A DNA stretch of 64,000 nt from Nautilus pompilius (taxonomy: Eukaryota > Mollusca > Cephalopoda > Nautilida > Nautilidae), in NCBI GenBank assembly GCA_018389105.1, contig JACATO010001662.1, positions 16,001 through 80,000 of the forward strand, given 5' to 3'. The position numbers were made by a program, and so were the translations under genes. Positions 21,421-31,400 of this stretch are shown piece after piece. The notes under the pieces are model-generated. The model was given only the letters and a program-made list of their open reading frames with translations, was not told the origin of the DNA and did no database searches. The number at the start of each line of letters is the position of its first letter. The first letter of the stretch is position 1.

Positions 21421-22393
21421 TCGATTGGATGTCGCCATTCGCACATACTTAAACAAAACCTTTCTACCTGAGCGTAAAGAAGAGATAGTCGAAGGAATAC
21501 ATTTGCTACCAACACCCTGAAAAACTCTAAATTAATTTCTGTAAATTAATATCACCAGTACGGCGGGCAAAGTCGTTTGTGGAACCGTTCATCGCTGACT
21601 TGCCATTCCAGTTCGTAATGAAGCGGCCAGCCGGTGAGCGCTCAGCGATTGCGAGAAGAAGCATGAATAGAGATCTCCGGCACCGGAAATCATCTATCTC
21701 TTACACGGAGAAACATCTTTCTTGCATTAGGCAGAGAGGAGTCTCCATTGTGCAGGTGCGTTCAGACAGCCACGTGACCAAGATGGTTCTTGCAGCGTCT
21801 ATTATCATGAGGTGAAGACAGAGACGACCAAACGCGGAACCGTGGCTGCAATTATGTAGCTAATTGACTTTGGAAAAGGAAGGAAGACAAAAACGTTTTT
21901 GTGTTTGCTGAACCATTGATATAGAGCAACACATACAAAAAAGTAATGGAAATGTATCAATTATCGTTGAAATACCAGTCACGTATTTCGGGATTCAAAA
22001 CCAAACAAACGTTATTAGTAAAAATAGTTTAGTGTGTAGTTTGGCCATCGCATCAGTGTATGTATCACCATGACGCCCAGCTCTTTCAGAAGACCGTGAG
22101 AACCGCCTTCCACGCCCTGTTAATGTGCCGGAGTTCAGCGCTAGCTGGTGTTAATATTACTGACGTTAAACAGCGACCTATTCCTCGTGTAGCATCACAG
22201 TACAAACTGTTTGCATTGCCTTCAAATATTAAATAAATACATAATCGCGTAAATAAATTATTAAACAGAAAAATATTAGAATTATGAAGAAAAAGTCAAA
22301 TAAAAATCTACAGATAGAAACCGTCTCTTTATTAAACAATATAAATTTTTTTTTTTTTTAAATCGTTTTGTGATGTTCAGGTAAAAACAAAAG
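21421..22393. other. non-coding stretch
   Basis: A further CCACGTGACC E-box followed directly by AAGATGG (YY1-like) lies at about 21,769-21,785. The rest is mixed to AT-rich DNA. No coding evidence. Confidence 0.35.
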
Positions 22394-22442
22394 CACGTGC
22401 GCATGCGCACTAGATTCGTCTTAAACAGAAGGTAAGTGAAAC
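22394..22442 (+). promoter_or_regulatory. NRF1/E-box promoter-like site with adjacent splice donor
   Basis: CACGTG (22394-22399) overlaps the perfect palindrome TGCGCATGCGCA (22398-22409), the full NRF1 consensus. About 30 bp downstream AGAAG/GTAAGTGA (boundary 22441/22442) is an almost ideal donor. The combination looks like a TATA-less promoter with a very short 5'-UTR exon on the plus strand. No TSS can be shown, and no downstream exon was identified with certainty. Confidence 0.35.
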
Positions 22443-23090
22443 AACTCATATAAATCAATTTTTTAAATTTTAAAATCTAACTTACGTTTGAGGAGAGGCC
22501 TAAGAGGGACAATCAAAAGGGGGCCACAGTTACAAGCATGGTTAGATATCAGAGAATGTGTCGGCAGTACTGGAACTGTTAGCTAAAAGTAACAGTATTA
22601 ATCAGGTCAGAAGTTCTCTTGTTCGTCCGCTTGTGACGGCTTCTTCGACGGTCACAGTGATGTACGTATCTCCGAGACACGTTAGAGAAACTTTTCTTGT
22701 GTTTAGCTGACAGATCTAGGCGAGATTTTCCCTTAATGCTACTGTAAATAGAAGACCCTTTTGACAGGCGAAGACAGGCCACGTGGACAACAGGAAAAAA
22801 GGGATAGAGGAAAACGCCGCCTGAGCCAAACCAAGTAGGACGTCCATCTTCAGTGTCAGCAATCGCTGTTTAAGGCTAAACTTTGCAATACCTACCTTTA
22901 CTGAGCGAGCAGATAAAGGGAAATTTCGTTTGCAAACGAGGCGTCATCAGGGAATTCGTTATCAGAAAATTCCCTAGAAAGACAGGATGTAAAACGAGCA
23001 GGGGGATGAGCAGACAGATTAGGGAATGCGGAAATCGCTTGATTCTTACACGGAAAGCATCTCCCACCTCCCGAATATTCTAGGACCGCC
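22443..23090. other. non-coding stretch
   Basis: No gene recognised. Overlapping frames of 60-76 codons on both strands between 22,876 and 23,128 show no domain. Confidence 0.35.
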
Positions 23091-23132
23091 TCTCTGTCTC
23101 TCTCCATCTCTCCCCATCTCTCTCTCATCTCT

Positions 23133-23184
<52 letters not shown>

Positions 23185-23200
23185 TCTCCCCATCTCTCTC

Positions 23201-23250
<50 letters not shown>
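23091..23250. repeat. (CT)n compound microsatellite with internal duplication
   Basis: CT-rich tract. A segment containing CATCTCTCCCCATCTCTCTC occurs twice, about 75 bp apart, showing a duplication inside the tract. The 182-codon plus frame over it (23026-23574) is mostly serine-leucine low complexity and is not a gene. Confidence 0.9.
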
Positions 23251-23251
<1 letters not shown>

Positions 23252-23685
23252 CCTCGCCTGTGCAGGATCCTCACAAATGTCGCAGCCGTTTTAAATGGTT
23301 TTTTTTCTGTTTTTTTCTCACTCTCTCCACCGGCTTCACCCGATCAACGCAGTTTCGAGACGACAAAGACCAGATCCTTCAAACCGATAGGCGAACGAAT
23401 CAATTTATCTTTGTGGATTTCGAGAACAAACCTTCGCCGCCATCATCGATTAGAAGAGAGCACCGTAAACGTGACCAAAATCTTAAAACACGACAACTAA
23501 TAGTTCCTTTTAAAACAGCAACATTACTTTTATTTGTTTTATATATATCAGAAAAAAGCGAAGCAAAACATTAAAAAGATAACAACAAAGCATAAATTAA
23601 TTCAAATAAAGAGGGTAAGACGTCGCTGCAGCTGTATAAGCCGCACCTATGATTAATCAGAGATATAGGCCATTACTAAACTCAC
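23251..23685. other. non-coding stretch
   Basis: Mixed composition with poly-T runs near 23,300. No coding evidence beyond the frame spilling over from the CT tract. Confidence 0.35.
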
Positions 23686-23732
23686 CGACGCCGACTCTGT
23701 AATGTTGCGCTTTCATTGTCTCTCGTGGACAT
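23686..23732 (-). CDS. candidate first coding exon, product unknown
   Basis: On the minus strand GAAAATGTCC provides an ATG with A at -3. It is followed by 15 codons (MSTRDNESATLQSRR) and two bases, ending at GTCG/GTGAGTTT, a strong donor (boundary 23686/23685). That would be a 47-nt coding part ending in phase 2. Polar N-terminal peptides like this are common in cytosolic or nuclear proteins but are not diagnostic. If it shares a gene with the exon candidate at 24649-24744, it cannot be the first exon, since that one lies upstream. The two may be unrelated. Confidence 0.28.
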
Positions 23733-24442
23733 TTTCAAAGAAAATATTAATTAAAAAAAAAAAAACACACGAGCAACTAACAATAAAAAGAAATGGAGAA
23801 ACTCTCAGATCTTCCGCCAAATCTGAGGCGGAGGTTGTCGTGAGAGACTCTCTCTCTGTCCAGATAAAAACGAGTAACTTTTAAAATTCCGAACATTTCC
23901 CTTAAAAGCAAAACAAAAGACAATAATAATACACATAGAAAGCCGCCTGAAAACACAGCCCGCTGTAGGTAGAGCCATCGGAGCGTTAAAACCTGTTATG
24001 TACCTCATGCCATCTGCTTTGAAACGATTTGCATTTTTTTCAATTTACAACATAACCTGTGCCTGATGGAGCAGATATCACACGTATTTGCCTTTGGTAC
24101 TCAGTTGCTATCAACAGATTTTTTTTAGTATTTTCTACTTCTCCATCTCTCCGATCTTTCTGATTACCCTCCCCCCTCACGTAGAATAAGATGGATTTAA
24201 ACAGTGATTTTTTTCTGAGTCGTGTGAGAATAAAAACACCAACTTTACCTGGTTCTGTATGAGAATAACAATGTTTTCGGTGAATAGATAAGCCGCACGG
24301 CTCTGTCAGACAGAGTAATCGGATCTCTCGTGGATGGTGGAAAACAAAATTTTAAGGCAGAGAGAGAATTCATTTTTGTATGTTATATATACTATGGAAA
24401 TAACGATGAACAAAGCTTGTTTATGTCTTTCTTGCTGCACAG

Positions 24443-24483
24443 AACCCAAGAAGTGTGAAAAAAATTGGATAAAACGAAGAAAG
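24443..24483 (+). other. possible micro-exon
   Basis: TTTCTTGCTGCACAG acceptor, 41 nt, then AAAG/GTAAGAAAG donor. One frame is open (PKKCEKNWIKRRK). The splice signals are good, but the length is too short for coding to be judged. Confidence 0.18.
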
Positions 24484-24648
24484 GTAAGAAAGAAATATGA
24501 TTAGATTTGGGAACATCTGTGCCTCACTATCAGGATGCTCTAAGCAATTCCTATGACACAGCTGTGTTTTGAGGCTGAAACCCTTTTTTTTCTTTTGGAT
24601 TATAGACTCCAATATATTGGAGTTGGGATGCGGACAAAAATACATCAC

Positions 24649-24744
24649 CTGACACAGAGAAAGTGCCCACATCACGCAACGAATCAATGAACTTTCCGAG
24701 GAGACGGTAGCGCGAACCCAACTGAAGCTGCCTTCCATCACGTC
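24649..24744 (-). CDS. candidate symmetric internal exon, product unknown
   Basis: On the minus strand a clear acceptor (TTTTTATTTTTGGTGTTTTGGCAG) precedes 96 nt that end at GTGTCAG/GTGATG. The length divides by three, giving phase 1 on both sides. The open frame reads RDGRQLQLGSRYRLLGKF, then IDSLRDVGTFSVS. Codon choice (CGT GAT GGA AGG CAG CTT, third positions mixed, C/G-rich within AT-rich surroundings) looks coding. If the weak donor is skipped, the frame continues with GDVFLSASQLQYIGVYNPK to a stop. I do not recognise the domain. The flanking DNA is AT-rich intron-like sequence. Confidence 0.4.
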
Positions 24745-26362
24745 CTGCCAAAACACCAAAAATAAAAATTATAATCACGAGTTTCTTTAACTTTTTATAA
24801 ACTTTCTTCTTCTTCTTCTTCTCTCCCGACCCAGAGATTTTGAAGCAACAATCAAGGATATATATATAAAAGTCAGGGGTTAGTAGTTGAGCTTTCGATT
24901 AAAACGAAAACATTAAGAGAAATATGGTCGCATGTAGATAATACACATACTGCATATATATAGGTACCAGCAATAAACCAAGAATTGTAGTCGTGGTCAC
25001 GAAAGGTGTATATTGTTAACGAGGAGGAGGGGTCCTGCCAATAACTGAACGCCAGGTAACAATATTTCTATAACAATGGCATACTATTCATGTTTAGGCG
25101 AGGCGGTGCAATTTCATATATAATCTACTTCTTTAATTACTTTGTCTTTCGTATACACTTCCGTTGGTTTCTATTGTTCCTATTTAGTTGCAATGAATTT
25201 GCCCATTTATCGCCTGAACATTCAAATATTTGTAATAAAATTGCTGTCTATGCAAACCCGTCGTCAATGCCTCGTTAAATTTCCATTTTATTGCGTAAGC
25301 CCAACAACGCTAAACTGTAATACTATTACATGTGCGGGCTATATAAATTTAAGCGATAATGATATTATCTACGTAAGCCTGTTAAGCCCCTATTCTAGAA
25401 ATATTACCACTGTAAGCTTTTTTAAATTTAACTTTTAAATGTATCACGTGTATAAGTCTTTTAAGTAAATTTTTAATGTAGTAAATGTAAGTTTTTTTTT
25501 AAAATTAAATTTGTAATTACGTTACCTGCGTAAAATTTAATTAAATATTGAATATTTAAATATTTTTTTTAAAATTTAAACTATGAATTCATTTTAAAAT
25601 AATTTGAGCAAATAAAAATTTTAATATTAAAATTACCTCCTCCCACCAAAGGGAGTGGCAGCCTGTTTTGTTTTCGAATAAAATTTATTTAAACTTTAAT
25701 AAAAATTATATATATATTTTTTTAAATTTGGAATGTTTGGGTTGTTTTTGTTAAATAAATGTAATGTCTGTCGGTTCTGGTTTGATGTAAATTTGAAAAA
25801 AAAATTTTTAGTTTAATTCTTATTCTAATTCCGGATTTTAAAGCAGCTCAGAATCTCTAGTTTCACCCAGAAGTGTCTCAAACAGAGCAGCATCTCTCCC
25901 TAACCGTGACGCTCTCTCTCTCTCTCTCCCTTGTCTTTGTCTTCTAGCTTTTTTTTTTACCCTTTAAAGCAGAATTTCACCGGGTCGGAGTACAGGTCGA
26001 CGTGGGTAGAAAAAGAGAGACGGCTGGTAAATTCATTTAAATTTATGGATTTTTGTACCGCACTCAGCTGATGCATCCTCTCGCTGCAGTGATCCTGCGG
26101 AGGAGGAGGGGAGAGACCCACTTACATGCCAAAATTATAATTTTGCATTTCTTAATTTGAATAAAGGATTGCAACCTTAAGTTTAATAGGCGAATTTCGT
26201 CGGAGGTTTATATCGTTAAAGATTCTCCATTCACTTCGCCTATCGATCTAGCAGAAGAAAAACGGCCAAGGACTGACTGATGTTCTGAGAATTAAGAGCC
26301 TCTGTCGTATTAAAAAGAGATTAACCACCAAAACAGGTTTTAACGAGATAATTATATTAGAA
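24745..26362. other. non-coding, largely AT-rich stretch
   Basis: Holds a CTT trinucleotide run (about 24,806-24,823) and a TATATATA run near 24,862. Between 25,440 and 25,850 is very AT-rich DNA, with many TTTAAATTTAA-type stretches. A short CT run lies near 25,912-25,929. No gene seen. Confidence 0.45.
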
Positions 26363-26440
26363 TTTATCTCCCTTGTGGTTGACTGTCATCGAGTTTATCT
26401 CCCCTACGGCTACTTGTCGCCTTTTATATCCCCTTTGGAA
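26363..26440. repeat. short tandem of TTATCTCCC-containing units
   Basis: Three successive units of about 32-36 bp begin TTTATCTCCCTTGTGG, TTTATCTCCCCTACGG and TTTATATCCCCTTTGG. Units two and three also share [GT]A[CG]T-TGTC-like spacers. TTATCTCCC(T/C) is recurrent in molluscan mobile DNA. The complement GGGGAGATAACTA is present at about 47,037. Confidence 0.5.
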
Positions 26441-28170
26441 TAAGAGTCGATTGAAGATGTTTTTCTTTTCATCTAATTCAGTAATTTTTTTCCTCGTGTT
26501 GTCTAATAAATCTGAGATCCAGTGGTAAAGTGGAATATTTTATAGAAAACGGAATCTGTGATTTGTAGGTGTTTGAGTTTTAAAGCTACAAAAAACCGCT
26601 TCGTTCTCACGGGTATCGTAGCTGTTGGCATCAGAAAGTAGGGCGATTAGACCGAGAGGCCAAGAACTTTTTCTGGGGGGGGGGTTAGCCATGGAAGTCG
26701 TTGATTACAAGTATTTTTGGAGAAGGAAGCAAATGTAAGGCAGTGAATTTGCTAAAGAAAATAATAATTAAACGCTAAATCCAATAGTAACGATTAATCA
26801 AATACTGTTTTCTCTAACTACAGTGCAAGTATGCAATGTCGCTTTTTGTCCTTTTATATAGAGAAGAGCCAGTAGACCATGGTCTTGGTCTGAAGTGTGC
26901 GCCATTATCCCGGCTTCAGTTTGGAAATTAGAACTGGAGGTGAGGGGGGCAGCAGGGAGACGCCACGAGAGAAACAACAGCAGTGGATTCATTAGATCGT
27001 AACCGTCCACCTGCAGCCATGACGAGCTCGCCACGCGCGATCGGCGCTAACCAGTGGCGTTCCAGAATGTACCGGGTTGGCGAAATTCAATAGTCTGTTA
27101 TGTGAGCAATTACTGACGCGGGAAAGCTGGCTTTCCTTTTAAAAGCGCTTACATTAAAATAAAACGGAAAAGATATAATGTTAACAACAATAATAATGGA
27201 CAAAATCTTAAGTAAAGTTCGTCTTGACAAAACGTTTACCGGCTTTTACTGAGAGATGAGCCGTCTTCACTTCCGTTGATGGCTGACGTAAACAGGTGCT
27301 CGAAGAACAGTTTACGGGTAATTGCTGACTAAACAAAATGAATGCCCAGGTACAGATGGTCTTTAGGGTGATGATACAGCCCACTGATGAAGCAGAGATG
27401 GCTTTTTTCGCTTGGCGCGCTCACATTTAATAGAACCGACCTCATCAGGAAGGTAATAATCAGAAGGTAAGCGAGCGACCGACCGTGTTTCTGTCGTTGC
27501 TCCCCGACTTTTGAAAATGTCAGGCCCCAACCCAAGTGATGCATAAAATGAGATTTCAGAACTTGAACCTAAATAATTCAGAAGTTAACCATTAAACTGC
27601 CGGAAGAGCGAAATCGGCAATAACTCGATTGGGCAAAGTAAGAAGAAAATCCGACTGTTCAGTCAGATAGCACCTGCTGAGACACCGTCTTTGAAGGGAT
27701 GGTAACCAACCCGGTGTCTGTACCGCTAAATGAAAACTCGTTTTTTTAAAAAATTCCTTGTTCTTGTTTTAAAAGCCAGCAAAATGTTTGGAGTTTTTTT
27801 TTATTATTTCTATAATATTCGGATTAAACTATAGATTGATGCATTGAGTTAAGAAAATATCCGGCTGAGAGAGGAAATAGGCTGGACACGTGGTCGCGCT
27901 GAAGACCAACGGAAATGCAGGAAAGAGTTTCGACCTACCGCCAGCGTCCTGTTGGATTCGGACTTCCAAATGTCGCCTCCTCACTACTCTATTAGCTCTT
28001 CCTGGTTACCGGAGACTGATTATAGGCTTCGAGTGCAGAAATTGGTTGCATTAAATACCGCGTCCTACAGACATTGGCCCCGATAAAGGAAGTGGCACAT
28101 ACGATGGGAGCCACACTCAAAGACGATCAAAACACTTATGAAGTTAATATTTCGACATTTAACGCCACTT
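26441..28170. other. non-coding stretch
   Basis: Contains a G-run of ten near 26,676 and an inverted repeat AGACACCG (27680-27687) / CGGTGTCT (27712-27719). Minus frames at 26798-27034 and 27329-27544 lack recognisable motifs. Confidence 0.4.
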
Positions 28171-28400
28171 AATACCTAATAATTGCTCTCGAAATGAGCA
28201 ACCCGTTTGTTTTAAATAAAGGTCGGAGCGCCATGAACCAGTGCCCTACAAACGTAGCTGGACCCACGAGCCGGCGCCTTTTCAAATTCTCTTCATGACC
28301 AGACTCTTTTGGGGCAAAAGGCGCGTGCCATCCCATAATTATCGCATGCCAACGCAGGATTTGATGCAATTAGCTGAGGACAAGTCGGCCATTATTGTCT
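28171..28400. promoter_or_regulatory. candidate conserved regulatory block
   Basis: Non-repetitive block with TAATTA (TCCCATAATTATCGCATG, about 28,333), a GCAATTAGC site near 28,367, a TTTAAATAAAGG stretch and several GC-rich cores. Its texture matches an enhancer rather than the AT-rich surroundings. No coding evidence. Confidence 0.28.
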
Positions 28401-29180
28401 TAATATGAGATCATGATAATATCGTAGAACAGTTAAGTTGCGTTGAGTCATGGTACAGACATTTGTATCTCAATTACACCCGACCACTTACGGGGAGAAG
28501 TGGGACGAGGGCAAATTGATGTTTTGTGTTTTGTAACCGGTAAATAAACAATTCGAAACAAACTGGGGCTGTACACCGAAACTGTATTTAAAGACCAGCA
28601 AAGGAAGGAAAGGGGCCAGCAAAGGTTTTATTGAATCCTGGTGACCATCGAAGTTTCGACTAGAATATAGATGATCTTTCGGCCACGTCCGATTTGATAT
28701 CACAGTAAAGAAACATTTCCTACTCATACAGGGTGTGTAGATGTGATGGCTCTGTTTGAGTAACGCAAAACAATAACAGCTACAAAAATAAAAGGTTTAT
28801 TAAGTTAACGTAAAAACAAAAATTAAGAAAATATTATTTAGATCTCAAAATTTCCAGTTTTTACCACGGAATCTCTGGTTGGCGACGGTTCGCAAGAAGC
28901 TGGTGACTATTTCAGCTACAACACGACGACCCTGGACGGCAAGTCTATAGAATCACAGACGTTTTTACGGCGCACCTAATTCCTCAGAATTTGATTTTAA
29001 TAAATATTAATGAAAAAACAAAACAACCACACTTAAATAACTACAGCAATGAACAATAACTGAGATGTTAAGGTTTTTTTGTTTGTTTGTTTTTTTTTTT
29101 AAAAAAATATGCCCACCAATGGAGGCTTACAGGGATCTTCCCAGACTTTGATGGCACGAGATGTTAGTCTGTGAAAGCTG
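28401..29180. other. non-coding stretch
   Basis: No gene seen. Poly-T/poly-A runs near 29,075-29,107. Confidence 0.4.
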
Positions 29181-29552
29181 ATGGCTGCTCTCTGGAGTAC
29201 CCACTTGTTTTTTTCTTCATCATTGATGACCTACACAAAGAACCGAAAAACTACTTTGCATGGTACCTACAAGCGAACAAAATTACGAAAGATATGTACA
29301 GTTAATACCAACCACACAAAGGTAGGTTTTTGGTTCTATAAAGATGAAATTCTGTCCACTGAAAGTCCCATCAAGATTACAATACCTGCAAATCTTTCTT
29401 ATGTCTTTAAAGACTTGCACTGTGGGTATGCACTTCCTCTGCTGACTAAAATGGCTGTAGGAGAACGCATCTTTAATGTTTGTTCTAACGATGAACAAAG
29501 TTTGCTGAATCGTTTATACTTTAAAGTCTCAACGAACTGTCTAGAACTGTAG
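29181..29552 (+). CDS. 123-codon open frame of doubtful status
   Basis: Among the longer non-repetitive frames in the window. It starts MAALWSTHLFFSSSLM, is basic in the middle (TYKRTKLRK), and ends with mixed hydrophobic and polar sequence (VGERIFNVCSNDEQSLLNRL). No domain, signal peptide cleavage pattern or flanking splice sites stand out, and an antisense frame of 71 codons overlaps it. In 64 kb read in six frames a few frames of this size are expected by chance. It may also be a diverged transposon piece. Confidence 0.15.
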   Translation: MAALWSTHLFFSSSLMTYTKNRKTTLHGTYKRTKLRKICTVNTNHTKVGFWFYKDEILSTESPIKITIPANLSYVFKDLHCGYALPLLTKMAVGERIFNVCSNDEQSLLNRLYFKVSTNCLEL

Positions 29553-29595
29553 GCAGAACTTTCGGAGATGTCGAAGCGAGATTAGAAGACGAGCT

Positions 29596-29604
29596 GGTGT
29601 GTGT

Positions 29605-29635
<31 letters not shown>
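29596..29635. repeat. (TG)n microsatellite
   Basis: TG run with one GGG interruption. Confidence 0.95.
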
Positions 29636-29741
29636 CATCTTTGACCATGATGCTACGTAATGGTGTTCCGAGGAATTAAGTCAGCCACTGTCAGGAAAGA
29701 ACGACATCCGTTCTCATGACTAAAGGTTCTACAGTCCGGAC

Positions 29742-29759
29742 CTGTCTGTCTGTCTGTCT
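29742..29759. repeat. (CTGT)n tetranucleotide run
   Basis: Four and a half CTGT units. Confidence 0.85.
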
Positions 29760-31139
29760 CCGGGAAATCCGAGCTGGAGAGAGGCTGAGGGGCCGCAGCC
29801 GGAAGTCTCCATATCTGGTTGCACTGAAGAAATATTAGGCCCAGATCAATAGGACGTCAGGTTTTGAAGTTTGCGGGGGGGGGTAAGATGACGGATATAC
29901 CGCGGTTCGTTCACTCGGCACCACTGCTGGAGAGAGTAGAAGAGACGGAACGTTTGAACAACAAACTGTCGCCTAGTTCTTGAAGTCTACCGTTATTCTG
30001 GGCACGTCGATTTGGGTTACTTTGGCAACATGAACTAGCACGTCTGACGTTTATTTTAATTGTATCCGAATTATTCTCCCTTGTTTTTTTATTATTATTA
30101 TTACAAGAGAGAAATCTTGCTGATAAAAAGAATGTCGAGTAAGAGGGGATCAAGGATGAATGGTTGGTTTCAAAAGTTTTGTGAAAGTGAATCACGGGTT
30201 TTCTTGATTTCTTAATAATTATAACTGCAATATATATTTGCCTTTACAGTGCCCTGCGGGCTATACATACTTATCCGCTAGGCGGGGCGTTAAGGAAACC
30301 CGTTACCTGGATGGCTGTGTTTCGGTTTTTCTTTGTACAACTCAACTGCAATTATTTCAATAGTTTCTCCTCTCAAGACTTCTGCAGTGTACCGAGAAAG
30401 CTATCGATCTCCATCGTTAAAAGTACCATTAAGGTATAACGATAAACTTTCTAATTTACTACGCCGTAATTTAACATTTTCTCTTGTGCTAACATCGATG
30501 TATCTCATGAAAGTTTCAAACAATTTAAATATTCAGTACTTTTGAAATGCATTGGCAACGCCATGGATTTCCAGTCAAGAAAATTACGTCATAGTTGTGC
30601 AGAGAGCTGTACGTCTTTCAGATGTCGGTCAAACATTTTTCCAACTAATTCCAGAAAGCCGAAAATAATACATCTGTGTTGTTCTCCGAAATGTATGTAT
30701 AAAACATTTACTGAAATATTTCTTATATGCATTTGTCTATTTGCGATTTGTAATTTAAAGTTGAAATAAAATGATTAATAGTAGAACTTGTGATAAAACA
30801 ATGTGCACATCACGTTCTCTTAAAAAAGCACATTATTATTATTAATCAGTTACTAAGGAAACTAAACAGAACTGACTGACATTGTACCGAGGTAGATCAG
30901 TTTTTGTTTTCTGTTCTTATGTATGCTTTAGCAAACTTTGTCTTCTCTAGTTTTCATCATAAATATCCCCCGAAATTTTGCCAACTTTTCTTCAGAAGGG
31001 AATTTTTCCCGTTTACTGAGCTATTAAAATTTTTTGACAAAAAAGGGGGTTCTGGAGGTCAGTTCTCTTGAAGTAGTATCTCCATAGGTCCTTTGCATTA
31101 AGATGGGACTACTGCAATCGATCTTTGTCAATCAATGAA
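29760..31139. other. non-coding stretch
   Basis: G-run of nine at about 29,875. A copy of a short dispersed repeat lies at about 30,568-30,605 (annotated separately). Otherwise AT-rich, no gene seen. Confidence 0.4.
30568..30605 (+). repeat. dispersed repeat fragment (copy 1 of 4)
   Basis: Reads CCAGTCAAGAAAATTACGTC then ATAGTTGTGCA. It shares the order [CT]C-[CA]-[GT]-TCAAGAAAA...CATAGTTGTGCA with segments at about 42,940, 44,572 and 59,430. Confidence 0.4.
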
Positions 31140-31400
31140 TGCTCACTCCTGGGCATTTACGCAGTCGTTGCCGGGCTTCGCGAGTTGGGAAGCCGAAGAA
31201 GAAGGAGGAAAAAGAGCTGGAAAGCAGCCATAGCGATCGCTGGCCTGACACTTTTCTCATCGCTATTAGCGCTCCCAATATAAAGTTAATTCGCTGTGGC
31301 GTCGTCGACCCAGAGTCGCCGCCCTCACAGAACGGACCGCGCCGATTGAATTAGCCACAGAATCCGTGATAGCGGCAATCAATGGAGAAAATTCAATTTC
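31140..31400. promoter_or_regulatory. candidate conserved regulatory block
   Basis: CpG-containing, non-repetitive block with GCGATCGC, GCTATTAGCGC, GTTAATTCGC and CAATCAATGG elements, sharply different from flanking AT-rich DNA. A 71-codon frame crosses it without a recognisable domain. Confidence 0.25.

Noticed and set aside
23026-23574. 182-codon plus-strand frame
   Set aside because: Its core is a CT microsatellite, and the flanks add no recognisable protein and no start context.
27680-27719. Terminator or miRNA hairpin from the AGACACCG/CGGTGTCT inverted repeat
   Set aside because: Only eight paired bases with a 24-base loop. Too weak for a miRNA precursor, and bacterial terminators do not apply.
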